Notes: a model not told the origin generated them from the letters alone. Positions 4,996 through 11,764 are shown, numbered from the stretch's first letter. The stretch is DNA of 11,764 nucleotides from a bacterium (GCA_021817685.1 JAKAGD010000015.1:1-11764); one strand, 5' to 3'. Program-made: numbers and translations.

Positions 4996-5789
4996 CCGTA
5001 CCGGAGTTTCGGAAAATAATCTGGGCACACTATACAAAGCGCGGGAGGCACGATTTGCCGTGGCGAAAGACGCGCGATGTCTACAAAATACTCGTGTCGG
5101 AGGTGATGCTCCAGCAGACGCAAGTGGAGCGCGTCGCGCCATTTTATAACACATTCACCAGGAAATTCCCGACGGCAAAGAAGCTCGCGGCCGCGCCGCT
5201 TTCCGCCGTCTTGAAGAGCTGGCAAGGGCTCGGATATAACCGGAGAGCAAAAATGCTCCATAACGCGGCGAAAGAACTTGCGGTGCGAAAGGTGAAAAGC
5301 GTTCCGGAACTAGAAGCATTGCCCGGCGTCGGTCCGTATACGGCGCGCGCGGTCGCCGCGTTCGCGTGGAACAAGGGTGACGTATTCGTTGAGACGAACA
5401 TCCGCACCGCCGTCATCCATCATTTCTTTCCGAAAAAGAAGAAAGTATCGGACAAAGATATTGAGAAGATCCTTGCGCAGGCTTTGCCGAAGGGCAGGGC
5501 GCGGGAGTGGTACAGCGCGCTTATGGACTACGGCGCATACTTGAAGCGCTCGGGCGTCTCGCACAATGCGAAGAGCAGAACATATATGAAGCAATCGAAA
5601 TTCGTCGGCTCGCTCCGCGAAGCGCGGGGCGCTATTTTACGCGAGGTCGCGCTGGGAGCCGCATCATCCGCATATCTCGTGGATCTGCTTGGCGCCGACC
5701 GCCGCGCGCAAATGCGCACAGCGCTCCGCGCGCTTTTTGCGGAAGGGCTGGTGGGGAAGGAGGGGGAGAGCTATACGCTCGCGGATTGA
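4992..5789 (+). CDS. mutY: MutY-like HhH-GPD adenine glycosylase without Fe-S cluster or NUDIX-like domain
   Basis: This 265-residue protein matches the MutY catalytic core: LPWRKTRDVYKILVSEVMLQ (22-41) with Glu37 at the position of the catalytic Glu, WQGLGYNRRAKMLH (77-90), and the HhH loop LPGVGPYTA (110-118) with the Tyr seen in many MutY proteins. At the catalytic Asp position (LDGN in typical MutY) it has VETN, with Glu134. After ALMDYGA (176-182), where the four cluster cysteines normally begin, there are none in the whole protein. The C-terminal 60 residues (about 207-265) look like a small winged-helix domain instead of the NUDIX-like 8-oxoguanine reader. The ATG at 4992 was preferred over a GTG at 4977 because it forms the same ATGA overlap as the previous gene pair. 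Its actual substrate may differ from A:8-oxoG. Confidence 0.8.
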   Translation: MTVPEFRKIIWAHYTKRGRHDLPWRKTRDVYKILVSEVMLQQTQVERVAPFYNTFTRKFPTAKKLAAAPLSAVLKSWQGLGYNRRAKMLHNAAKELAVRKVKSVPELEALPGVGPYTARAVAAFAWNKGDVFVETNIRTAVIHHFFPKKKKVSDKDIEKILAQALPKGRAREWYSALMDYGAYLKRSGVSHNAKSRTYMKQSKFVGSLREARGAILREVALGAASSAYLVDLLGADRRAQMRTALRALFAEGLVGKEGESYTLAD

Positions 5790-5790
5790 A

Positions 5791-6945
5791 TCAGCGGAAG
5801 TCTTTTATCCGGAACGTCGCCGCAGCGCCGGCGATGATGATGAACCCGCCGGTGATAAGGAAAAGGGACTGGAGATTCCCGGAAAGGAGTATGACGCTCC
5901 CTACGATCGGCGCGATGATGTTCGCCAAAGGCCAGACGCCGCGGAAGACGCTGATCGAGTTGACGTCCCGTTCGGAGACGCGGCGGAAAAAATGGCCTTC
6001 GGTCATGCTTTCAATGAGCGCCGAGCCCACGCGTGAACTCACCAGGATGACGAGGATGAGCGAGAGCGGGGTAGAGGAGGAGACTGTACTGACCGCGGCA
6101 AGCGCTCCTCCCGCGATGAGGAACCCGGCGAGCATGAGCTCTTTGTCTCCCAGGAGTCGGTCGGCGACCCATCCCGCCGGGTATTCGATGAGCACGTACG
6201 GGATGAGCATCACGGAGAATATCCAGCCGAGGCTGGACCACGGTATGCCGAGCACGTCGTGCAGATAGGTGGGGACATAGAGCGGCGCCCAAATATAGAA
6301 CGAATAGAGGACGAAGTGGCCGAACGTGACTGCCGCAAGATCGCGGTCGCGCATGATGCAGATCAGCGTGTCGCGCATATGCGACGGATTGGGCGGCGCT
6401 CCCTGCGGGAGCCGGCGCGCCGCAAAGAGGACGGTGAACGGTATGAGGGCGACGGCGCTCGCGAGAAAGACGCGGTTGTAGTCATCCCCGCCGGCAAGCA
6501 GGGCGCCCATCAAAAGCGGCGAGGCGAGGCCGGCGATATTCCACGCCGTGATGAAGAGGGTGCGGATGCGCCCGGTCTTTCCTTCCTCGGTAACCGTTGC
6601 TTCAAGCAGGAGATCGAGTTCGTATGAAAGGAGCGGCTGGATGGAGACGCCAAGCGCGACGAGCAGGCAGGCTGCGACCGCTCCCGGAGAAAGTGCGAGC
6701 AAAAAGAGTGCAAGCATTTCGAGGACGGCGAACAGAATGGCGAGACGTTGCGTCCCATAGAATGCGACAAGTTGCGGCAGGAACAGGAAGAAAACGACCG
6801 CGACAAGCGCGCCGCCGGATATCACGAGGCCGGCGTACACCGTCGGCATGAACGAGGAAAGATAGGGGAGGAGGATGTACGCCGGCAGCGCCGCAAAGAG
6901 CGAGAAGAAGAAATTCCCGATGAAGAGAATGGTGCGCGGCTGCAT
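5791..6945 (-). CDS. Major facilitator superfamily (MFS) transporter
   Basis: This 384-residue protein is hydrophobic throughout, with about twelve predicted membrane segments in two halves split by a basic loop (PSHMRDTLICIMRDRD, near residue 190-205). EYPAGWVADRLLGDK, near 255, is the MFS motif A-type loop between helices of the second half. The substrate cannot be assigned. It looks like the generic drug/sugar-efflux-type MFS proteins common in small genomes. Two ATGs are possible. The one at 6963 overlaps a TGnTATGCT extended -10, so the ATG at 6945 (MQPRTIL) was chosen, two bases after the predicted +1. The gene converges on the MutY-like gene with one base between the stop codons, so the two transcripts must run into each other unless terminated inside the opposing gene. 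Confidence 0.88.
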   Translation of the reverse strand: MQPRTILFIGNFFFSLFAALPAYILLPYLSSFMPTVYAGLVISGGALVAVVFFLFLPQLVAFYGTQRLAILFAVLEMLALFLLALSPGAVAACLLVALGVSIQPLLSYELDLLLEATVTEEGKTGRIRTLFITAWNIAGLASPLLMGALLAGGDDYNRVFLASAVALIPFTVLFAARRLPQGAPPNPSHMRDTLICIMRDRDLAAVTFGHFVLYSFYIWAPLYVPTYLHDVLGIPWSSLGWIFSVMLIPYVLIEYPAGWVADRLLGDKELMLAGFLIAGGALAAVSTVSSSTPLSLILVILVSSRVGSALIESMTEGHFFRRVSERDVNSISVFRGVWPLANIIAPIVGSVILLSGNLQSLFLITGGFIIIAGAAATFRIKDFR

Positions 6946-6962
6946 TAGAGGGGAGCATAGCA
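6946..6962 (-). promoter_or_regulatory. Extended -10 promoter of the MFS transporter gene
   Basis: On the minus strand, TGC followed by TATGCT (6962 down to 6954) is an extended -10 with four of six hexamer matches. A six-base discriminator places +1 at about 6947, two bases before the ATG at 6945. The element covers the earlier in-frame ATG at 6963, which argues against that start. Confidence 0.45.
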
Positions 6963-7044
6963 TGGCGTTCGTCGGTTATGCACCGTCCGGTTGTATGTCT
7001 TCCCGATCGAGAATGCATACTAGGTGGAGCGGTCTCCCCGCACT

Positions 7045-7061
7045 TATCATTTGCACCACCT
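7045..7061 (+). promoter_or_regulatory. -10 element for the 7062-7484 gene
   Basis: TATCAT (7045-7050) matches five of six -10 positions. It predicts +1 near 7057, leaving a leader of about five bases before the ATG at 7062. The leader (CACCACCT region) has no Shine-Dalgarno complementarity. Confidence 0.45.
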
Positions 7062-7484
7062 ATGAATCACCACACTCTCCGTGAAATAGCGAAAATCGGC
7101 GTCGGGCTTGTCATCGCGGATATCATCTGCGGCATCTGGCTCGCGAGCGCAGGATTCTTCCCGCTCTCCCTGCTCGGCGTGACCTGGAGCGCGAACGCTC
7201 TTGGCCCGGGCATCGTCTTTGATCTCGCACTCATTATTATCCTCGCCCATTACGGCTGGAGCATGAAGTTGCCCATCACGTCTCCGAACGAGCGGACCCT
7301 CTTGAACGTCGCGGGACTCGTTTTCCTGGCGGTCGCGCTCGTACACCTGGTCCGGCTCGCGTTCGGTTGGAAAATACTGCTTGGTGCCGTTGTCGTCCCG
7401 TTTTGGGTCTCGTGGTGCGGCGTCTTCATCGCCGGTTACCTCTCTTACTCAAGCTTCCACTTCGCACGGCGCCGGCGCATATAG
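7062..7484 (+). CDS. Four-helix membrane protein of unknown function
   Basis: This 140-residue protein has four membrane segments (about 10-31, 48-66, 80-103 and 107-129) and ends in a basic tail (FARRRRI). I cannot place it in a named family. The visible pattern is an N-terminal REIAKIGVGLVIAD helix, an acidic residue inside the second helix (FDLALIIILAHYGW), a polar loop at 70-80 with Asn-Glu-Arg, and a Trp-rich last helix (PFWVSWCG). The open frame extends upstream to 6978, but those residues lack membrane character, and the ATG at 7062 sits directly behind a good -10. It is followed after 14 bases by the P-type ATPase, so it could be a partner of the pump, though that ATPase has its own predicted start site. 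Confidence 0.65.
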   Translation: MNHHTLREIAKIGVGLVIADIICGIWLASAGFFPLSLLGVTWSANALGPGIVFDLALIIILAHYGWSMKLPITSPNERTLLNVAGLVFLAVALVHLVRLAFGWKILLGAVVVPFWVSWCGVFIAGYLSYSSFHFARRRRI

Positions 7485-7486
7485 GG

Positions 7487-7498
7487 TAGAATCGGTAG
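7487..7498 (+). promoter_or_regulatory. -10 element giving a leaderless start for the P-type ATPase
   Basis: TAGAAT (7487-7492) matches five of six -10 positions. A six-base discriminator puts +1 exactly at 7499, the A of the ATG. The preceding gene ends just upstream in an AT-rich ATATAG (stop 7482-7484). There is no Shine-Dalgarno between stop and start. Confidence 0.5.
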
Positions 7499-9859
7499 AT
7501 GACGGGTCTTTCATCGAGCGAAGCGGCGCGGCTCTTTGCGCAGTACGGCCCGAACGAAGTGAGCGAAAAGCACGCGGGCGGCCTCAAGAAACTCCTTGAG
7601 GCGCTTGCGTCGCCGGCGTCCTTGATGCTCGTTGCCGCGTCCGCGCTCTCGTTCTTCATCGGACGGTCTTTTGACGGCTCATTTATCGCCGCCCTGCTCG
7701 CACTCAACGTCGGCATGGCGCTCTGGCATTCGCACAAGACCGACCGCGCACTCGAAGCGCTCCGCTCGGAGCTTTCAGTGCAAGCGAGAGTCATGCGCGA
7801 CGGCGTGTGGAAAGCCGTTCCGTCGCGCGAGCTTGTCCCGAACGACGTCATTGAGTGCAGCGTCGGCGCGCTTGTGCCGGCGGACGCTCGCATTGAGACG
7901 GCGGTGAATCTGGAGATAAACGAAGCGGTTCTGACCGGCGAGTCGCTCCCGAAGGCAAAATCCGTGGGCGACACGACGTATTCGGGTTCGGTCGTCGTGA
8001 CGGGTAATTTCACCGGACTGGTGACCGCGACCGGCAACAGGGCGTTTTTCGGGAAGATCGCGTCCTCGGTGAAGGAAGGGAAGCGCGCATCACTCATGGA
8101 GCGTGATATTCTCTCCATCTCCCGCTTCCTTATCGTCGCGAGCATCATTGCCGCGGCCATCCTAACGATCGTATTCGTGATCGACGGCCAGCCGCTCGCC
8201 GATACGCTTCTGCTCGACCTCTCGCTCCTCATTGCCGGCATTCCCGTTTCGCTCCCGACCGTGATGACGCTCATCGTGTCCATCGGCGCGGTCACGCTCG
8301 CGGGAAAGAAAGCGCTCGTGCGGCGGCTCGCGGCGCTTGAGGATTTTGCGAACGTCACGCTCCTTTTGACCGACAAGACCGGCACGCTCACCGAGAATAA
8401 GATATCGGTGGAGCGCATGCATGCGTATGCGCCGTTCTCCGAACGCGACGTGCTCGCCTATGCCGCTGCCGCCGCTTCTGCAGACGCCGACAGTATCATC
8501 GACCGGGCGGTCGTGGAGCGGGGGAAGGAGAACGGCGCCACGCCGTACCGCGTTCTTGAAGCGGTGCCGGCCGACTCTATCCGCAAACGCAGTACGGCGA
8601 TCATAGAACGGGACGGCGTCCGCTATCTGGTCGCGCTCGGCATCCCGTCCATGCTGGCCTCGCTGTCCGCGCCGCTTGACGGCTTGGCCGAGACGATCGC
8701 GCGGGATGTGGAAGATGCCGCGAAAAGCGGTTCGCGCGCTATCGCGGTCGCGCTCAAGCGGAATCCCGCCGACATACGCGACGAGCGCGGAATGGAGATC
8801 ATCGGCATGCTCGTTCTCGCCGATCCCTTGCGCGCCGACGCCGCCGAGACCATCCGGTTCCTCAAGAGCGAGGGCGTGGAGACGGTGATGGTGACCGGCG
8901 ACACGAAGGAGACCGCCGCGCACGTGGCGGCGTCGCTCGGGCTCGCCGGAACAGTCCTGCGCCCGAAGGATACGGATATCGCGCACCTCCCTGCAGGTGC
9001 GCTCGCGAACATCGCCGCGTTCGCCGAGGTCCTGCCGGACGACAAGCTCGCGCTCGTCGCCTATGCGCAAAAGAGCGCTGTGGTCGCATCCACCGGCGAC
9101 GGAGTGAACGATTTGCCGGCTTTGCGCAAGGCGGATGTCGGCATCGCCGTGGCGAACGCAGTCGATGCGCTCAAAGGAACCGCCGACATCGTCCTGTTGG
9201 ATTCGGGCATCTCGGTGATGCAGACGGCGCTCACGGAGGCGCGCAAGATATTCTTCCGCCTCTACAACTATTCCGTCTACCGCATTTCCGAGAGTTTCCG
9301 TCTCGTGGTAACGGCGCTCGTGCTCGGCCTCATCATCAAGGGCTTTCCGCTCACGCCCGTAGAGCTCATCCTGCTCGCATTTTTGAACGACATCCCCATC
9401 ATCACGCTCGCTTTTGACCGGGTGAAGCGCGCCGACCGCCCGGCGGACCTCGCCCCGCGGGAGCGCTTCGCGCTCGGTACGCTCTTCGGCACCGTCGGCG
9501 TTGTGAACAGCCTGCTCCTCTATTTCTTGCTGGCCGACGTCGTCCACTTGCCGCTCCCGCTCGTGCAGACGGCGTTCTTCCTGAAGCTCACTGTCTCAGG
9601 CCACATGCTCATCTACGTCGCGCATACGAAAGAACGCTGGTGGCGGTATCTCCCGGCGGGGAGCGTCATCCTTGCAACTTCGGCTACGCAGATCGTGGCG
9701 ACCGCGCTCGCCATCGGCGGGATTCTTGTCGCACCGATACCGGTGGCGCTTGCAGCGTTCGTCTGGATCTGGGCCTTCTTCTGGATGCAGGTGAGCGAGA
9801 TTGTGAAGGCCTTGCCTATCGTGACTCGCGGCGCGGTACTGCGCCCCGCGGCGGCATAA
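7499..9859 (+). CDS. P3A-type proton-translocating P-type ATPase
   Basis: This 786-residue ATP-driven cation pump of the plasma membrane is most like the archaeal/plant/fungal H+-ATPases. The actuator motif TGES is at 146-149, M4 is PVSLP (249-253), the phosphorylation site is DKTGTLT with Asp292, and the hinge motifs are TGD (466-468) and TGDGVND (532-538). Residues tied to proton transport in plant AHA2 have counterparts: Asn70 in M2 (LLALNVG), Arg601 in M5 (ESFRLVV) and Asp631 in M6 (FLNDIPIITLAFDRV). M7-M10 follow (about 655-770). The C-terminal autoinhibitory domain of plant pumps is absent. The nucleotide domain is unusual: the Phe-Asn-Pro adenine-stacking segment is PAD (357-359) and the Lys of KGAP is Leu380 (LGIP). 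A strong terminator follows the stop at once. Confidence 0.92.
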   Translation: MTGLSSSEAARLFAQYGPNEVSEKHAGGLKKLLEALASPASLMLVAASALSFFIGRSFDGSFIAALLALNVGMALWHSHKTDRALEALRSELSVQARVMRDGVWKAVPSRELVPNDVIECSVGALVPADARIETAVNLEINEAVLTGESLPKAKSVGDTTYSGSVVVTGNFTGLVTATGNRAFFGKIASSVKEGKRASLMERDILSISRFLIVASIIAAAILTIVFVIDGQPLADTLLLDLSLLIAGIPVSLPTVMTLIVSIGAVTLAGKKALVRRLAALEDFANVTLLLTDKTGTLTENKISVERMHAYAPFSERDVLAYAAAAASADADSIIDRAVVERGKENGATPYRVLEAVPADSIRKRSTAIIERDGVRYLVALGIPSMLASLSAPLDGLAETIARDVEDAAKSGSRAIAVALKRNPADIRDERGMEIIGMLVLADPLRADAAETIRFLKSEGVETVMVTGDTKETAAHVAASLGLAGTVLRPKDTDIAHLPAGALANIAAFAEVLPDDKLALVAYAQKSAVVASTGDGVNDLPALRKADVGIAVANAVDALKGTADIVLLDSGISVMQTALTEARKIFFRLYNYSVYRISESFRLVVTALVLGLIIKGFPLTPVELILLAFLNDIPIITLAFDRVKRADRPADLAPRERFALGTLFGTVGVVNSLLLYFLLADVVHLPLPLVQTAFFLKLTVSGHMLIYVAHTKERWWRYLPAGSVILATSATQIVATALAIGGILVAPIPVALAAFVWIWAFFWMQVSEIVKALPIVTRGAVLRPAAA

Positions 9860-9891
9860 AAACGCGGCTCGCCAGGGGCGAGCCGCGTTTT
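9859..9891 (+). terminator. Strong rho-independent terminator, likely bidirectional
   Basis: A perfect 15-bp inverted repeat (9859-9873 with 9877-9891) has an A-tract on one side and a T-tract on the other, a GC-rich core (ACGCGGCTCGCC) and a three-base loop. It begins within the ATPase stop codon (9857-9859) and lies 17 bases after the end of the convergent RNase J gene, so it can end both transcripts. Confidence 0.9.
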
Positions 9892-9908
9892 GTGTCTTTC
9901 GTTTCAGA

Positions 9909-11764
9909 TCACATTCCTATCAGCACAGGGATGACCATCGGCGCCTTATTGGTGCGCGCGAACAGGAATCCGGCCATGACGTCCGTGAGGTTGTTCTTCA
10001 CGTAGTCCAGGTCGATCGGGTTCATATTGCGCGTGGAATCCTCAATCGTCTTCTTAATGAGGACGCGGCCCTCGTTCAGGAGGTCTTGCGACTCGCGCAG
10101 ATACACGAATCCGCGGCTGATGATGTCCGGCGACTTGCGGAGCTTGCCGGTCTTGAGATTCACTGAAGCGATGATGACGAACATCCCGTCTTTGGCGAGC
10201 GATTGGCGGTCGCGGATGACCACTTCCTGGATGTCGCCGATAGTGAATCCGTCTACGACCATCGGTGCCGAAGGCACTTTCTGTTTGTGCACGTTCAGCC
10301 GTTCGCCGTCCTCGATGTCTATCACCGTGCCGTTGTCGGCGACGATGATGTTCTCGCGCGGGAAGCCCGATTGCTCGACCGCGCGCGCATGGCAGGTGGT
10401 CATTGAGCGGTAGCCGTAGCCCGGCATGAAGAAGGTGGGGTGCACCTGCTTGTTGATCCACACGAGTTCGCCGGTGTTCCCGTGGCCGGTCGAGTGCACG
10501 TCCGACGAGCGGTAGTGGATGAGCGTGACGTTGTGCCGGTAGAGGTTGTCTTTCAACTTCTGCACGGATATCTCGTTGCCCGGAATGACCGAGGAGGAGA
10601 GCACGATAGTGTCGCGCTCATTCAGCGTGATGTACTTGTGCTGTTTGGTCGCGATGCGCATCAGCGCGGCGAACTCCTCGCCCTGCGCGCCGGTCGAAAG
10701 GATGACGATCTTGTCCGGCGGGTAATTCTGGATGTCCTGCGAAGGAATAATGGTCTCCTTTTTTATCTTGAGGAGGCCGGTCTTCTCCGCGATCTCCAAG
10801 TTGTTCTTAATGGAGCGGCCTTCGGTGACGATCTTCTTGCCGTACTTCTCTGCGGCTTCCATGATGTGGATCATGCGCTCGAATTGCGAGGCGAACGTGC
10901 CGATGATAAGGCGGCCGGACACCGTCTTAATGATGTCTTCCAGGGTTTGGATGACGCGCGCCTCCGGAATGGAGAAGCCGTCTTTCTCCGCGTTCGTGGA
11001 GTCGGCGACGAGGAAGATGTTCTTGTCCTTGCCGATGTCTCCCCAGGTCTTGAACTCGCGTTCGGACGGCGTATCGCCGTCGTGATCGAGCTTCAAGTCG
11101 CCGGAGATGACGACATTGCCCTGCGGCGTTTCCACCGAGGCGCCCATGGAATCGGGAATAGAGTGCGTCACCGGGAAGAACTTCACCCGCGTGCTGCCGA
11201 TGGTAACGGTCTGGCCGACTTCCACGACGACCATCTCGGACTTCGGCACATCCGGATATTCCTCCTGGCGGCGCTGGATCATCACCGAGGTGAGCATCTG
11301 CGTATAGATAGGCGGAGTGCCGAACCGCGGCAGGATGAAGGGAATGCCGCCGATGTGGTCCAGGTGGCCGTGCGTGATGACGACGCCTTTCACACGGTCG
11401 GCGTTCTTCTCCAGGTACTTCGTGTTGGGGAGGATGTAATCCACGCCCGGAGACGCCTCCTCCGAGACGAACTGGAAGCCCGCGTCAAAGACGATGATGT
11501 CGCCGGTGGCGCCCACCTCGACCGCGACCATGTTGCGGCCGACTTCCTCGACGCCGCCCAAGGGGATGATGCGGACCGTAGTCGGTCCGGCCGGCTCGGG
11601 GAAGTAGTCGGCGGTGCGATTCACGCGCGTGGGGTTCGACGCCGGACGGCGCAGGATGCGCTGGATGCGGCGGGTGGCGCCGCCCGGGCGCGAAGCGCCT
11701 CCGCGTCCGCCCAACTGCGGCGGGCGGCCTCCGCGCTCAAAACGCCGCGGCGGCCGGGAGCCGG
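9909..11764 (-). CDS. rnj: Ribonuclease J, 5' end beyond the window edge
   Basis: This metallo-beta-lactamase/beta-CASP ribonuclease acts in mRNA decay and RNA 5'-end processing. Counting from a TTG codon at 11714, the metal-binding HGHLDH is at 115-120, His184 (THSIPDS) and Asp206 (SGDLKLDH) are further ligands, and HSTGHG at 407-412 is the beta-CASP phosphate-binding motif. The last metal ligand, His in PVHGEYR of typical RNase J and 22 residues after GH, is Tyr433 (PGYGYR). The C-terminal domain (from about 485) is present and complete to a normal end. The frame stays open from the TTG to the window edge with Arg/Gly/Pro-rich residues, so the true start lies outside and the protein has a basic low-complexity N-terminal tail of at least 60 residues. 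Confidence 0.93.
   Translation of the reverse strand, partial: GSRPPRRFERGGRPPQLGGRGGASRPGGATRRIQRILRRPASNPTRVNRTADYFPEPAGPTTVRIIPLGGVEEVGRNMVAVEVGATGDIIVFDAGFQFVSEEASPGVDYILPNTKYLEKNADRVKGVVITHGHLDHIGGIPFILPRFGTPPIYTQMLTSVMIQRRQEEYPDVPKSEMVVVEVGQTVTIGSTRVKFFPVTHSIPDSMGASVETPQGNVVISGDLKLDHDGDTPSEREFKTWGDIGKDKNIFLVADSTNAEKDGFSIPEARVIQTLEDIIKTVSGRLIIGTFASQFERMIHIMEAAEKYGKKIVTEGRSIKNNLEIAEKTGLLKIKKETIIPSQDIQNYPPDKIVILSTGAQGEEFAALMRIATKQHKYITLNERDTIVLSSSVIPGNEISVQKLKDNLYRHNVTLIHYRSSDVHSTGHGNTGELVWINKQVHPTFFMPGYGYRSMTTCHARAVEQSGFPRENIIVADNGTVIDIEDGERLNVHKQKVPSAPMVVDGFTIGDIQEVVIRDRQSLAKDGMFVIIASVNLKTGKLRKSPDIISRGFVYLRESQDLLNEGRVLIKKTIEDSTRNMNPIDLDYVKNNLTDVMAGFLFARTNKAPMVIPVLIGM

Noticed and set aside
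4201..5154. 317-residue minus-strand frame over endonuclease III
   Set aside because: It is Arg-rich and low in hydrophobic periodicity, and it runs opposite a gene whose catalytic motifs are all in the plus frame.
5507..6268. 253-residue plus-strand frame over the MutY-like and MFS gene junction
   Set aside because: It spans two real genes in another frame, has a basic and Ser/Thr-rich composition, and shows no domain.
6946..6963. ATG at 6963 as the start of the MFS gene
   Set aside because: It overlaps an extended -10 whose predicted start site lies downstream, so it would not be in the transcript.
8162..9547. 461-residue open frame antisense to the P3A ATPase
   Set aside because: It lies opposite a complete, motif-rich ATPase. 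Its translation is Arg/Glu/Asp/His-rich with no fold-like hydrophobic pattern, as expected from the complement of GC-rich coding DNA.
1..11764. CRISPR arrays, insertion sequences, tRNA or rRNA genes and phage genes
   Set aside because: I looked for regular direct repeats, terminal inverted repeats with transposase frames, tRNA arms and rRNA signatures and saw none. Nearly all of the window is explained by protein genes.

Overview
This is a gene-dense, clearly GC-rich bacterial window with no tRNA, rRNA, CRISPR array or mobile element that I can see. The gene content suggests a member of the Patescibacteria/CPR, probably a Parcubacteria relative. The reasons are several small poorly characterised membrane proteins (DUF2127, DUF4383 and two with no family I know), an RNase J with a basic Arg/Gly/Pro-rich N-terminal tail, reduced base-excision glycosylases that have lost iron-sulphur ligands, and very short or absent 5' leaders. 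The taxonomic guess is inference and rests on no marker gene.

Layout. 1-177 is the C-terminal end of an NADPH-dependent FMN reductase-type flavoprotein. 190-696 (DUF2127 membrane protein, +) converges on and overlaps 650-1261 (DedA-family membrane protein, -). 1407-1793 is a DUF4383 membrane protein closed by a hairpin terminator at 1809-1834, which also sits just past the stop of a 60-residue membrane peptide on the minus strand (1839-2021). From 2189 a plus-strand run follows: a VKOR-family thiol oxidase (2189-2677), a secreted beta-helix/bactofilin-like protein with four C-terminal membrane segments (2685-3848), a BCP-type peroxiredoxin (3857-4330), endonuclease III (4327-4995) and a MutY-like glycosylase (4992-5789). 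The last three are joined by two ATGA overlaps. An MFS transporter (5791-6945, -) abuts this run tail to tail. 7062-7484 is an orphan four-helix membrane protein, and 7499-9859 is a P3A-type proton-pumping ATPase that ends in a 15-bp perfect hairpin terminator. 9909-11764 (-) is RNase J, with its 5' end beyond the window edge.

How the parts fit. The peroxiredoxin and two base-excision glycosylases form a compact unit for peroxide removal and oxidised-base repair. VKOR would supply disulphides to exported proteins, perhaps including products of the same run. The P3A ATPase would energise the membrane that carries the many transport-type proteins here.

Most notable. (1) Eight genes have a sigma70-type -10 hexamer, often in extended TGn form, placed so that transcription would begin within 0-6 nt of the ATG, with no Shine-Dalgarno. 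This points to widespread leaderless mRNAs, and in three cases the upstream stop codon lies inside the promoter element. (2) Several enzymes have substitutions at family-defining positions: the seventh metal-ligand His of RNase J is Tyr, endonuclease III keeps two of four Fe-S cysteines, the MutY-like protein keeps none and has Glu at the catalytic Asp, and the P3A ATPase has lost the hallmark Phe and Lys of its nucleotide pocket while keeping its proton-path residues.
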